A stretch of 64,000 bases of DNA from Gemmatimonas sp. (GTDB taxonomy: Bacteria > Gemmatimonadota > Gemmatimonadetes > Gemmatimonadales > Gemmatimonadaceae), in the NCBI GenBank assembly GCA_011390935.1, contig JAABRL010000024.1, forward strand, positions 1 to 64,000. The letters are read 5' to 3'. A model generated the notes under the pieces. That model was not told the origin of the DNA, searched no databases, and was given only the letters and a program-made list of their open reading frames with translations. Below are positions 16,698 to 26,487 of the stretch, one piece after another. Position 1 is the stretch's first letter; every line of letters begins with the position of its first letter. The position numbers and the translations under genes are program-made.

Positions 16698-17975
16698 TCA
16701 GCTCTTGGGCTTGGTGTCGATGGGTACGGCAGTCTTCACCAACGCGCCGTCCCGGAGATCGCGGATCGCCTGATAGGTGCCCGCCACGATGTTCTCGCCA
16801 GCCTGCAAACCGGTCAGCACTTCGAAGTGCCGCTCACCGGCGATCCCGACCTTTACGGGGCGGAAGGTGACCGTGTTGTCCGTGCCCACCACGAACACGC
16901 CCTCGATATCCGTCCGGCCGATCTGCTTGACCGGTGCAGCACGTCCCGCCGGCAAGGCGGTGTCCCCACTGGCCAGCGCGGAATCCTCGCGCACCGTGAG
17001 CGCGATGATCGGAATGCTGATCACTCGGGTCCGCGTGTCCGTCACGATCTTGGCCGTGGCCGAAAAATCCGGGCGCGTTTCCGCCGGCGGGTTGAGCAGT
17101 TCGATCTTCACTTCGAAGTCGACCGCCTGATCGGTGGCCGCCGAGGTGGCGGCAGCCCCCGCCGTGGAGCTGAGTGAGATCTCGACCACACGACCCACGA
17201 AGGTGGTGTCGCTGAAGGCATCGATCTGCACCACGGCCGAGTCGCCGACCTTCACGCGCGCCACATCGGTCTCGTCCACCTTCACCTTGGTCTCGAGCAC
17301 GCTCATGTCGGCCACCGTGAGCAGGGTGGCGGCGTCACGATTGAGCGTGCCCATGATCGCGGTTTCGCCTTCCTGCACGAGCAGTCGTGTGATCTTGCCA
17401 TCCATCGGCGCCACGATCGTCGTGCGATTGAGCGCCTGCCGGGCGTCGCGCAGGTTGGCTTCGGACTGCGCGACGGAGAAGCGCGCGGCCTCGAGCAGCG
17501 CCTCGTTCACTTCCTGCTGCGTCAGCGCCTGTTCCACCTGTTCCACCGACACGAGCGTGGGCGTGGCCTTCTGGATCTGCAGCAGCCGCTCGTAGTTGCG
17601 CTTGGCCTGAATGCTGTTGGCACGCGACTGCGCTTCCTGTGCCTTGGCCGACGCGAGCGCCGCTTCCGACCGCTGCACCTGTGCCTGCGGCTGCTCCGGG
17701 TCGATCTGCAGCAGGAACTGACCGCGCTTGACGATGTCGCCCTCCTTCACGGCGAGGCGCACGATGCGTCCCGTCACGTCGGCGCTGACGTCCACCTTGG
17801 TACGCGGCTGAATCTTGCCACTGGCCGTGACCGAGGCGATGAGGTCACGCGCCTCCACCGCTTCGATGCGCACCTCGGTGGCCTTGGGGCCGCCGCGTTT
17901 GGCGCCGGCCCACGCGAGGCCGGCCACGCCGACGATGGCTACACCGATGATGCCGAACTTCACCGCTTTGGTCAT
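16698..17975 (-). CDS. MacA-like periplasmic adaptor (membrane fusion protein)
   Basis: A 425-residue HlyD/RND-type adaptor with an N-terminal membrane anchor (residues 5-23, FGIIGVAIVGVAGLAWAGA). The barrel-sandwich half SGKIQPRTKVDVSADVTGRI is followed by an alpha-hairpin (about 90-190, Gln/Ala-rich) and the returning half MDGKITRLLVQEGETAIMG. A beta-barrel region continues to the C-terminus. It would bridge the FtsX/MacB-type permeases and the TolC-like outer-membrane channel encoded just upstream. The gene gap to the ATPase is three bases. Confidence 0.92.
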   Translation of the reverse strand: MTKAVKFGIIGVAIVGVAGLAWAGAKRGGPKATEVRIEAVEARDLIASVTASGKIQPRTKVDVSADVTGRIVRLAVKEGDIVKRGQFLLQIDPEQPQAQVQRSEAALASAKAQEAQSRANSIQAKRNYERLLQIQKATPTLVSVEQVEQALTQQEVNEALLEAARFSVAQSEANLRDARQALNRTTIVAPMDGKITRLLVQEGETAIMGTLNRDAATLLTVADMSVLETKVKVDETDVARVKVGDSAVVQIDAFSDTTFVGRVVEISLSSTAGAAATSAATDQAVDFEVKIELLNPPAETRPDFSATAKIVTDTRTRVISIPIIALTVREDSALASGDTALPAGRAAPVKQIGRTDIEGVFVVGTDNTVTFRPVKVGIAGERHFEVLTGLQAGENIVAGTYQAIRDLRDGALVKTAVPIDTKPKS

Positions 17976-17990
17976 GGACAGGTTCCCGGG

Positions 17991-19472
17991 TTATCGGAGC
18001 GGGCGGCCGACCGCTGCTTCCAGCGAGGCGAACGCACGTTGAAAATCAAAGATGGCGTTGATGCGATCGGTCTCGGCGCGCTCGAAATCGGTGCGGGCCT
18101 GAATGAGCTCAACGAGGTTGATGGCGCCGGCGCGGTACCGCTCCTCGGCCAGCAGCAGCGCCGTGCGTGCCGTGGCCGAGTTCTCGATCTGCAGATCCAC
18201 CGCCTGCTTGTTGGCCGTGAGCGTGAGATACGCGGCCGTGACTTCGGTGGAGACGCGGAGCTCTTCCTGACGCAGCGTGTTCTCCGCGTTCCGACGCTGC
18301 ACCGTGGCCTGCTGGACGTCGGACTCGCGACGGAAGCCGTTGAAGAGCGGCAGGGAGAACGAGGCGCTCAAGTTGTACGGCTGACGCGTGAAGTTGAACG
18401 GGTAGCGACCCTGGTCGTCACGCACCGCCTGCTCTGCTTCGGGCGTCCAGGCAATGAGCTGGCATTGCGCGAGGTTGTTCGGCAGGCCGAGCGCATCACG
18501 CACCTCTTCCGACCGAATGCAGCTGCTGCGTCCGGACAGTACGCCCGACTGCTGTTGGGCGATGAACGCGTCGAGGTTGGTGAAGCGCTGCGTGAAACCG
18601 GACACGCCCGCGGAGAGATTGAGCGATGGCAGGTACGCGCTGCGGGCGGTGGATACGCCCCGCTCCGCCTGTCGCTCGCGCTGACGCGCCGCGTCGATGA
18701 TGGGATTGGAGCGTTCCGCCTGATCAAGCAGTGCTTCGACCGAGATGTCCGGCAGCGTGACGTCGAGCTCACCCGTCAGCCGCGTGCTGGCCGCCGGCGG
18801 CACACCCATGATCTGATACAGGCGCAGCAGTTCGATCTCCGCCGTGTTGCGTGCGGTGAGCGCGGCGACACGCTGCTGTCCGTTGGCAACCTCGGCACGC
18901 TGCACGTCGAGCTGCGTGCCCGAGCCCACGGTGAGCCGCGCCTGCGCGAGTTCGAGCTGGGCTCGCGTGGTGGCGACGAGCGTATCCTGCAGAATGGCGC
19001 GCGCTTCGGCTTGCCGCGCGGTAATGAACTGGTTCGTGACCTGTTGGCGCAGGTTCTGTTCCGCGCCTGCGATGTCGGCTTCGACCGCGTCCGCCGCCGC
19101 CCGCTGAGCCCGCAGCGTGTACACGTTGGCCATGGACAGCTGCATGTTGGCGTTGAGGTTGCCGTTCGTGTTCAGCTGGTCATTGGTGGAGCCGAACCCC
19201 TGGCCGCCGAAGAACTGCTGCCGACCCTCTCGGAAGTCGCCCGAGAAGCTGGTGTTCACGTTCGGCAGGAAGGCACCGTACGCGTTGCGCACATTGGCGT
19301 CCGCGGTGCGGCGCGCGTTCTCCGCGATGCGGTAGCCCGGGTTGTTCTGGCGGGCGATGTTGAGCGCGTCGTTGAGCGTCAGCACCTGACCCTGGGCGGG
19401 GGCTACGGTGGTCTGGGCACCGAGGGCCGAGGCCGTGCCGAGGCACGCGAGCACGAGCAGCAGGTTTCGCAT
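17991..19472 (-). CDS. TolC-family outer-membrane efflux channel
   Basis: A 493-residue protein starting MRNLLLVLACLGTASALGAQ, a clear signal peptide with cleavage after ALG. The frame is open upstream to 19715, but this ATG gives the proper signal sequence; an ATG at 19502 would add ten residues. The body contains two TolC repeats rich in Ala/Gln/Arg heptads, with NNPGYRIAENARRTADANVR at the first and NPIIDAARQRERQAERGVS at the second. It is the first gene of the exporter operon and completes an envelope-spanning tripartite machine. Confidence 0.92.
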   Translation of the reverse strand: MRNLLLVLACLGTASALGAQTTVAPAQGQVLTLNDALNIARQNNPGYRIAENARRTADANVRNAYGAFLPNVNTSFSGDFREGRQQFFGGQGFGSTNDQLNTNGNLNANMQLSMANVYTLRAQRAAADAVEADIAGAEQNLRQQVTNQFITARQAEARAILQDTLVATTRAQLELAQARLTVGSGTQLDVQRAEVANGQQRVAALTARNTAEIELLRLYQIMGVPPAASTRLTGELDVTLPDISVEALLDQAERSNPIIDAARQRERQAERGVSTARSAYLPSLNLSAGVSGFTQRFTNLDAFIAQQQSGVLSGRSSCIRSEEVRDALGLPNNLAQCQLIAWTPEAEQAVRDDQGRYPFNFTRQPYNLSASFSLPLFNGFRRESDVQQATVQRRNAENTLRQEELRVSTEVTAAYLTLTANKQAVDLQIENSATARTALLLAEERYRAGAINLVELIQARTDFERAETDRINAIFDFQRAFASLEAAVGRPLR

Positions 19473-19594
19473 GAGCAAGATGGGAGGAAATGAGAGGAAC
19501 ATGGGAGCGTACGGGGGCCGGTCCGGAACGGTTTCAGCGGTGGTCGAAATTCGTGAGAACCCCGAGCACCGCCGCTGCAACCATGGCCGGCCGA

Positions 19595-20311
19595 CTACCG
19601 TGGCACGTCGTCGCGGATCGCTTCGAGGCCGCGCGCCGGTACCGTCACCCGGAGCACCCGCCCGTCCGCGTCCGTCCATAAGACACGCCGAGCGTCCGAA
19701 TCGTCGATCACCCATCGCGAGGCCGTCAGGCGCACCCCCGCCACGGCGATCGTATCGACCGCTGCGTCGAGCGTCACCCGCACGTCCCGCTCCCGGTTTT
19801 CCATAGGGGCCAGTGCCCGCACCGTGAAGTCGGTGCGACGCCCACGGTCGATCAGCAGCAGGGCGGCCTGATGGAAGGACTCCGCTTCCAGCACCACCGA
19901 GCCACTCGGCAGCAGGTACTCGCGCGCGGCCTCGCCCCGGTCGGTGCGCGCCAGCGTCGCAAAGCGACCTCGCGTGCGCTGTCCGCCGAGCCGTAGCACC
20001 AGCGTGGCCCCCGAGCGCACCTCGGCGGAATACCGGAGCGGGGCGCCAGCCGAATCGGTCTCGAGCCGGGTGGCGATGCGCCGATCCCCGATCGCGGACT
20101 CGGCACGCAGCTCGAACGCCACCCCCTCGGCCGACCCAACGCGTCGCAGGCTGAACTGCTCGCGGCCCACACGCTCGCCTTCCCGCAGGATGGAGAAGCT
20201 GCCCACGTCGAGTGGCTCCGGTTGCAGCGGTGCGGTACGGGAACCGGTGATGAGCCCGAGGGCCAGCAGCAGCGGGGGCAGACCGAGGAGGGACAGACGG
20301 GGCAAGGCCAT
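19595..20311 (-). CDS. exported protein of unknown function
   Basis: The 238-residue product starts MALPRLSLLGLPPLLLALGL, a signal peptide or N-terminal anchor. The rest is predicted beta-rich: FSILREGERVGREQFSLRR, then AIGDRRIATRLETDSAGAPLRYSAEVR, resembling proteins that carry a beta-barrel or lipocalin-like fold, but I cannot assign a family. The ATG at 20311 is preferred over the longer frame to 20359 because of the signal peptide. It lies upstream of the TolC gene in the same direction with a 122-base gap, so it may or may not belong to the exporter operon. It is divergent from the sensor kinase gene. Confidence 0.7.
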   Translation of the reverse strand: MALPRLSLLGLPPLLLALGLITGSRTAPLQPEPLDVGSFSILREGERVGREQFSLRRVGSAEGVAFELRAESAIGDRRIATRLETDSAGAPLRYSAEVRSGATLVLRLGGQRTRGRFATLARTDRGEAAREYLLPSGSVVLEAESFHQAALLLIDRGRRTDFTVRALAPMENRERDVRVTLDAAVDTIAVAGVRLTASRWVIDDSDARRVLWTDADGRVLRVTVPARGLEAIRDDVPR

Positions 20312-20398
20312 CCCGTGAAATCTAGCGGCCGCCGGACTCGACTCCGAGAGGCGGGGCATGGGCGGCGCGGTGTCGCGCGGTGGAAGGCGGCGGTCGCG

Positions 20399-23300
20399 AT
20401 GCTAACTTGGGCCTCAGTCTCCCGTCTCCGGTCCGCCGCCTCTCACGCCTCCTTCGTGACGGAATCCGCGCCTCCCACACATCGCCCTCGCCTTCGCTGG
20501 CCACGCCTCTGGGTGGGCGGGGCGCTGATGGCGTTGCTGGCGCTGGTGCGGTGGCTGCGCGCCGAGGATGTCGCGTCGCTGGTGCTCGCCGCGATCGGGC
20601 TGGCGGTCACCATCGTGGCGGTGCGTTCGCTCCGGCAGCCGCGGCACTGGGCGGTGCTCGCCATGGGCGCGCTCTCGGTGGCGCTCGGCGTGGCGGTCGC
20701 CGAGACCCGCGCCTTGCGGGAGCTGGAGCAGGCCGGAGAGGCGTGGGCGCTGGCCGCGCGCAATCGTGATGTTGCCCGGGTTGCGGATGGCATCGAGGAG
20801 GCGGCACAGCGCGCGATGGCGGCGGCGATGGGGGCGGCGCGCACCGGCATTGCGGTCGCGCCGCAGGTCAACGGCGCCGAAACCGGCCTGGTCGTCTTTG
20901 AAGACGGCCGTCCGTCGGCACGTGCGGGGCAGTCGCGCGTGCAGCTGGCGCCCAGCCGCGAGGGGGTGCGGCTGGTGCGATCGCTCTTCTACACGGCGTT
21001 GGTGGCCAGCAGTACCGCACCCGAAACGAGCGGGCGTGGAGACTCGGGGCTGCGCACGGAGCTGCGTCGCACTGCGGTCGCCACCGTGCTGCTTACCGCG
21101 TCGCCACCGGCGGATCGGTTTGCGCGACCACTGGTCCCGTCGCTCGCGCCGGCCGATGTTGCCCCTTCGATCCGCCTCGATCCGTCGCTGGGCTACCCGC
21201 TCGATCCGTCCGATTTCACCCGGCGCGTCGTGCGTGCCGCTCCCGATACCGCCGAGATACTCGTGGTCTCCGCCATACCGCGGTCGCTCGACGAGGCGCG
21301 GCTGTCGGGACTGCAGCGCGCGCGGGTGCGCACGATTGTTCCGTTGGCACTGGCGGCCGTGTTCCTGTTGGTGGTGGGGTGGCGCCGACCGGCGCGTCTG
21401 CTCGAGCGGCTGCTCACGATTGCGGCGCTGCTCATTGCCATCGCCCTCACGCCGTTCGGTGCGCTCTCGAACGTGTCGCCGCTCTTCAACGCGGCCAACT
21501 ACTTCTCGCCCGTGGGCGGGCCGCTCACCGCGAACATCGCCGCCTTCACGTTGACCGGGCTGCTGGCGCTGTTGGCGCTCTTTCGCGTGCTGCGCAGTAC
21601 ACGGCTGGCTGAATCGCATCGCCTTGCGCTCGCACTCGTGGTCGGCATCGCGGCGCTTGGTCCGTTCGCGCTGCGCGACCTGGCGCGAGGCATCGCGTTC
21701 CCGCCGAGTGGATCGAGCGTGGGACTCTGGATTGCGTGGCAGCTCGCCATCGCGCTCGCGGCGGCGGGAATTCTGATCGCGGGCGCCAGCGCCGGACAGG
21801 TGGTGCTGGGTCGGCGTCGCGGTTTGCCCGCGGCGTTCGGTCCCGTACTGGCCGCCGTGGCGGCGCTCGCCGCTCCGCCGCTCTGGCAGGCGCCGGGCGC
21901 GTGGCCCGCGTGGTACCCGGTGCTGTGGATCGCCGCCATCGGCGCACTCGCCTTCGTGCGACGGGGTCGTGCGTTGGTGGCGGCCGTGGCGTTTGTCGCC
22001 GGCTGCGGTGCCGTCACACTCACGTGGGGCGCGACCACGCGCACGCGCATGCAGCTGGCCGAGCGCGATGTGCCGCGACTTGGCGCGACCGACATGAGTG
22101 CGTATCCGCTGCTCGGCCGCTTCACGGACGCGTTGGCGTTGGAGCTGCGCGCTCCCGACCGAGAACGTCTGCTCGAGCGCTACGCAGCGAGCGATCTCGC
22201 GCTGGCCGGCTACCCGGCGCGACTGTCACTGTGGGCAGGGCCGTCGCTGGACACGCCGATCGCCACGATCGCCCTGGCCAACATCGTGGACGCCGATGCG
22301 GTGCAGCGTGGCATGGCGCGACTCGTGCGTGAGTCGGACACCCCCATGATTCGCGCCGCCGACGACGGGCCCTTCACGATGCTGGTGGCAGCCGTCCCAT
22401 TTGGCGGCGACGTCGTGGCAACCATCGCCGTGCCGCCGCGCACCTGGCTGTTGCCACCCGATCCGTTCACTCGCCTGACCGGTATCGCGGCTACGCCCGA
22501 CCGGGCGCCGCCGTATCGGCTCTCGCTCGGCGCCCCGTTGGTCGGAGTGGCCACATCGCTTCCGGAGCGGCTGTCCTGGCGACGCGACGGCACGATCATG
22601 AGTGCCGATGCCGAGGTGGGAAGCGAGGGGATGCGGCGTCGCGCGCACGTCGAGGTGGAGCTGCGCGGCTTCGACGCCCTTGCACCACGCGGCGCGCTGC
22701 TGGTGCTGCTCGACGTGGGCATCGTGCTGCTGATTTGGGGGGCGAGTGCGATGGCGGACGGCGGGTTGTGGCGATGGCTGCGATGGGAGCGCACGCGGTG
22801 GCGGCGTTCCTACCGCTCCCGCCTGTCCGTGGCGCTCCTGACGTTCTTTCTCGCGCCCGCGGCGGCGTTTGCGTTGTGGGAAGCGTATCGCCTACGCGAA
22901 GACGATCGCAACTCGCGCGAACTGCTCGTGCGCGAAGCCCTGCGGGTGCTCGATTTGCCGAACGGGACGCCGAGTGAACAGAGCGCCGGTCTGCTCACGA
23001 CGGCGTCCCTCGCCACGTTGTCGAATGCAGTGGGCGGACCGCTGTTCGCGTACCGTGACGGTGTGCTGTCACAGGCGAGCGATCTGGTGCTCGCCGCACT
23101 CGCGCCGTTCGGCACGCTGCTGCCCGCGGACGTACCCTCAGGTGCGATCGCGGAGCGGCAGCCACTGGATGCCTCCGATGCGCCCGTGTTTGCGCGCTTC
23201 GTGCCGCTGGCCACACGGAGTGGTCTGGTGGGCTTTCGCCCCACCGTGGGGCCGGAAGGCATGCCGCTGGTGCTGGCCACGGCCGCACGCGGCGACGAGT

Positions 23301-24637
23301 TCGCGCTCGATGCCCGTCGGGCCGACCTGGCGGTGCTCGTGCTGCTGGTGTCGGTGAGCGGTGTGTTGGCCGCGTTGTGGCTGAGCGGCGTCGCCGCGCG
23401 ACAGCTCGCGCGCCCGATCGGCTCGCTGCGCGACGCCGCGCTCGCGATTGCCGATGGCCGGCCCCTGCCGCCGCTCGACGCGATGCCGCCGGCGGAGTTC
23501 GTGCCTGTGTTCGGTGCGTTCGCACAAATGGCGACTGATCTCTCCACGAGTCGCGCCGCGCTCGAGGAAGCACAGCGTCGTACCGCGGCCGTGTTGCGCG
23601 AAGTCGCCAGCGGGGTGGTGGCCATTCGACACGACGGCACGGTGCTGCTGGCGAATCCGCGCGCCTCGGAGCTGCTGGGCTTGGCGCTCACGCCGGGACA
23701 GCTGGTGCTGGGCGCGGTCGATGGTGCGCTGCCGCTCGTGGCACCGCGCGTGATCGACTTCCTCGAGCGCCCCGATCGCGCGCTCAGCGACTTCGATCTC
23801 ACACTGCCCGCGAGCGGACGACAGCTGCGCGCGTCGCTCACTCGACTTCCCGGCGGTGCCGTCCTGACGCTTGACGACGTAACCGAGCTCGCGACGGCGC
23901 AGCGCGTGCTTGCGTGGGGCGAAATGGCGCGGCAGGTCGCGCACGAAATCAAGAATCCGCTCACACCCATTCGTCTCGGCGTGCAGCATCTGCGACGCGC
24001 CTGGCGCGATGGCCGCGTCGATTTCGGCGACATCCTCGACACGAACGTCACGCGCATTCTCGCCGAGATCGATCATCTCGATGAAATCGCGAAAGCCTTC
24101 AGTCGCTATGGCAGTGCACCGGCTGAACGTGCACCGGCCGAACCGACGGACATCGCGCGCGCCACACTCGACGTGGTCACACTCGAGCGCATGGGGGAAG
24201 GGGACGTCACGTGGACGCTGGAGGTGCTGTCCCCCGATCAGGTGCACGCTGCCGTGACGTCGGCGTCGGGTCAGGCGCCAGACGCCGCCACTCCGCATGT
24301 GTACGCCTTTGCGCGCGCCGACGAGTTCAAGGAAGTCGTGCTCAATCTGCTCGAAAATGCGCGACTGGCCAACGCGACCGAGGTGCGCTGCACCATCCGC
24401 ACCGAGGGCGAGGCCGTGATCGTGCGCGTGCACGACGATGGCGTGGGCATGGCGCCCGACGTCATGGGGCAGATCTTCCAGCCGCACTTTTCGACCCGCA
24501 CAAGCGGAAGCGGACTGGGGCTGGCCATCACCCGTCGGCTGCTGGAAGGGTGGGGCGGCACGATCACTGTCGAGAGCGCGCCGGGAGCCGGCAGCACCTT
24601 CACGATCACGCTGCGCCACGCCCCGGTTCCGGATTAG
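20399..24637 (+). CDS. very large NtrY-like membrane sensor histidine kinase
   Basis: A 1412-residue histidine kinase, about twice the length of ordinary NtrY. Three N-terminal helices are followed by a periplasmic-type region (about 95-310) and a block of around eight helices. A second extracytoplasmic region, two more helices, a third sensor region and a last helix precede a HAMP-like segment. Then come a PAS domain (LREVASGVVAIRHDGTVLLANPRASELLGL), the HisKA box AHEIKNPLTPI, and the ATPase boxes NLLENAR, DDGVGM and TSGSGLGLAITRRL. No response regulator is adjacent; the NtrX-like regulator at 46307 is the only candidate in the window. The start could instead be the GTG at 20456. Confidence 0.88.
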   Translation: MLTWASVSRLRSAASHASFVTESAPPTHRPRLRWPRLWVGGALMALLALVRWLRAEDVASLVLAAIGLAVTIVAVRSLRQPRHWAVLAMGALSVALGVAVAETRALRELEQAGEAWALAARNRDVARVADGIEEAAQRAMAAAMGAARTGIAVAPQVNGAETGLVVFEDGRPSARAGQSRVQLAPSREGVRLVRSLFYTALVASSTAPETSGRGDSGLRTELRRTAVATVLLTASPPADRFARPLVPSLAPADVAPSIRLDPSLGYPLDPSDFTRRVVRAAPDTAEILVVSAIPRSLDEARLSGLQRARVRTIVPLALAAVFLLVVGWRRPARLLERLLTIAALLIAIALTPFGALSNVSPLFNAANYFSPVGGPLTANIAAFTLTGLLALLALFRVLRSTRLAESHRLALALVVGIAALGPFALRDLARGIAFPPSGSSVGLWIAWQLAIALAAAGILIAGASAGQVVLGRRRGLPAAFGPVLAAVAALAAPPLWQAPGAWPAWYPVLWIAAIGALAFVRRGRALVAAVAFVAGCGAVTLTWGATTRTRMQLAERDVPRLGATDMSAYPLLGRFTDALALELRAPDRERLLERYAASDLALAGYPARLSLWAGPSLDTPIATIALANIVDADAVQRGMARLVRESDTPMIRAADDGPFTMLVAAVPFGGDVVATIAVPPRTWLLPPDPFTRLTGIAATPDRAPPYRLSLGAPLVGVATSLPERLSWRRDGTIMSADAEVGSEGMRRRAHVEVELRGFDALAPRGALLVLLDVGIVLLIWGASAMADGGLWRWLRWERTRWRRSYRSRLSVALLTFFLAPAAAFALWEAYRLREDDRNSRELLVREALRVLDLPNGTPSEQSAGLLTTASLATLSNAVGGPLFAYRDGVLSQASDLVLAALAPFGTLLPADVPSGAIAERQPLDASDAPVFARFVPLATRSGLVGFRPTVGPEGMPLVLATAARGDEFALDARRADLAVLVLLVSVSGVLAALWLSGVAARQLARPIGSLRDAALAIADGRPLPPLDAMPPAEFVPVFGAFAQMATDLSTSRAALEEAQRRTAAVLREVASGVVAIRHDGTVLLANPRASELLGLALTPGQLVLGAVDGALPLVAPRVIDFLERPDRALSDFDLTLPASGRQLRASLTRLPGGAVLTLDDVTELATAQRVLAWGEMARQVAHEIKNPLTPIRLGVQHLRRAWRDGRVDFGDILDTNVTRILAEIDHLDEIAKAFSRYGSAPAERAPAEPTDIARATLDVVTLERMGEGDVTWTLEVLSPDQVHAAVTSASGQAPDAATPHVYAFARADEFKEVVLNLLENARLANATEVRCTIRTEGEAVIVRVHDDGVGMAPDVMGQIFQPHFSTRTSGSGLGLAITRRLLEGWGGTITVESAPGAGSTFTITLRHAPVPD

Positions 24638-24646
24638 CTTATCCGC

Positions 24647-26458
24647 ATGTCTACGTCCGACCCGCTCCTTACCCCCACGCGGCTCAAGGCGACGCTCCCT
24701 CGGCATCTTGCCGACTGGACGTTGCCACCGGAGTGGGCATGGGGGCCGGACAGCGTGTGGGGTGATCGGCGACACTATCAGGAAGTGATCGACGCGCTTG
24801 GCCGCTCGCTCTCGCTGGTGAGCGCGCCCGACGAGACGCACGGCGACTGGTTGCGGGCCGAAGCGCGGGCACTGGCGCACCGCAATCACCCGTCGGTGCC
24901 CACCACGTACCACTACTGGGCCAGCTATGCCCAGAGTCGTCGCGGGCCCGGGTACCTGCGCCGCTGGATCGCGGGCGAAACGGTCGCGCAGCGCGTGAGC
25001 CGCCTTGGGCCGGAGTCGGTGCCCACGGTGCTGCAGGTGCTGCGCGAGGCGGGCAGTACACTCTCATACCTGCACGACGCGGGGGCACTGCATCGTGCGC
25101 TCTCGGCCAACAACGTGTGGCTTACCCCCGGTGGTCGGCTGTGGCTGCTCGGCTGGGAGTGGGTACTGGCCTCGGATCATATTCCGGCTGGTTTGCGCCC
25201 CGATCCCGCGCGCACACCGCAGGCGCCGGAGTGGCACGAGGGCGCGTGGCAGCCCACGGTGTTGAGCGATCAGTGGCAGCTCGCCGCCATGGTGTTCACG
25301 GCGCTGACGGGTGAGACGCCGCCGGAGAACGACGCGCCGCCGATCGCTTTGCTGCGTCCCGACTGCCCCGTGGGGTTGGCACGCGCGCTCGAGCAGGCGC
25401 TGCACGCCGATCCGTCGCGCCGCTTTCCGTCGGTGCGTGCGTTCCTGCGTGAAGTGGATCGCGTCGCGTCCATGCGTGCCGTGATGGTGGAGCCGGCGGG
25501 TGACGAGCTGCCGGCCACGCAGGACACGCCGGAAACCCGCCTGCGCTGGGCCACCTCCGACGACTACGAGATTCTCGCGCCGCTCGGCTCGGGGACGTTC
25601 GGCAGTGTGTGGCGCGCACGCGATCTCACGTTGGCGCGCGAAGTCGCGATCAAGGTGCTGCATCCGCACATCGCCAAGGACGACGTGGCCGTGTCGCGCT
25701 TTCGCCGCGAAGCACGACTCGCGGCACAACTCGCGCATCCGGCGATCGTGCCGATCTACGACAGCGACGAGCGCGGCGGCATTGTGTGGTACACCATGGA
25801 GCTCGCCGAAGGTGGCTCGGTGGCGAGCCTCATCGCACGCCGCGGGCCGCGCGACTTCGAAGAGATCGCTGCGCAGGTGGACGGCGTGCTCGACGGACTC
25901 ATGGCTGCGCATGCGAGCGGCATCATTCACCGTGATCTCAAGCCGGAAAACATTCTCATCGATCGCTACCGTCGGTGGCGCATCGGTGATTTCGGCATCG
26001 CGCAGGCGTGGGGCGAAGATCCGGCTACGAGCTCCTCGGGGACGCCGGCGTTCGCAGCACCCGAACAGCTGCTGGGCGAAGCACAGGGACCGGCCACCGA
26101 CTGCTATGCGTTGGCGGGCATCGTGTATTTCGTGCTCACCGGTCGCCCGCCCTTTGGCGACGCGAGCGTGGAGCAGGTGTTGGCGCAGCAGCTGGGCGAT
26201 CGGCTGCGCGAGCGCCTGCAGCTCGATGCGTTCCCCGATCCGCTCGAAGAGTTCCTGCAGCGTGGGCTCGCGCCCAACGCCGACGAGCGCTTTGCCGACG
26301 CGGCTGAGTTGCGACAGGCGTGGCGTCAGGTCGTGCGACAGATGCGTCGCACCGACGACCCGCGTCCATGGTGGCGTCGTGTCTTCGAAGGACCGATCGA
26401 CGACGATTCGCCGTTCGACGATCCGGTGCTCCTGTCCGATACGCGCGTCACCTCGTAG
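24647..26458 (+). CDS. Ser/Thr protein kinase with N-terminal pseudokinase domain
   Basis: A 603-residue protein with two kinase-like domains. The C-terminal one (about 306-570) is complete: glycine loop LGSGTFGSVW, Lys336 in VAIKVL, HRDLKPEN with Asp430, and GDFG with Asp448. The N-terminal one (about 30-275) keeps the general order (LHDAGALHRALSANNVWL, then GGRLWLLGWEW) but has Ala in place of the HRD aspartate and no DFG, so it should be catalytically dead. No membrane segment is visible. It starts nine bases after the sensor kinase stop and is probably co-transcribed, suggesting a joint signalling role. Confidence 0.9.
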   Translation: MSTSDPLLTPTRLKATLPRHLADWTLPPEWAWGPDSVWGDRRHYQEVIDALGRSLSLVSAPDETHGDWLRAEARALAHRNHPSVPTTYHYWASYAQSRRGPGYLRRWIAGETVAQRVSRLGPESVPTVLQVLREAGSTLSYLHDAGALHRALSANNVWLTPGGRLWLLGWEWVLASDHIPAGLRPDPARTPQAPEWHEGAWQPTVLSDQWQLAAMVFTALTGETPPENDAPPIALLRPDCPVGLARALEQALHADPSRRFPSVRAFLREVDRVASMRAVMVEPAGDELPATQDTPETRLRWATSDDYEILAPLGSGTFGSVWRARDLTLAREVAIKVLHPHIAKDDVAVSRFRREARLAAQLAHPAIVPIYDSDERGGIVWYTMELAEGGSVASLIARRGPRDFEEIAAQVDGVLDGLMAAHASGIIHRDLKPENILIDRYRRWRIGDFGIAQAWGEDPATSSSGTPAFAAPEQLLGEAQGPATDCYALAGIVYFVLTGRPPFGDASVEQVLAQQLGDRLRERLQLDAFPDPLEEFLQRGLAPNADERFADAAELRQAWRQVVRQMRRTDDPRPWWRRVFEGPIDDDSPFDDPVLLSDTRVTS

Positions 26459-26487
26459 CGGCGCGCGTCTCGGCTGTGCAGGCGCCG

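Noticed and set aside
14055-17177. A 1040-codon open frame on the plus strand, opposite the exporter genes
   Set aside because: It lies antisense to four clearly recognised genes. Its translation is His/Arg/Gly-rich without domains, which is typical of GC-rich antisense frames.
20222-20398. Upstream extension of the NtrY-like kinase frame
   Set aside because: The added residues are Gly/Arg-rich, overlap the divergent gene and carry no conserved sequence; the ATG at 20399 is a better start.
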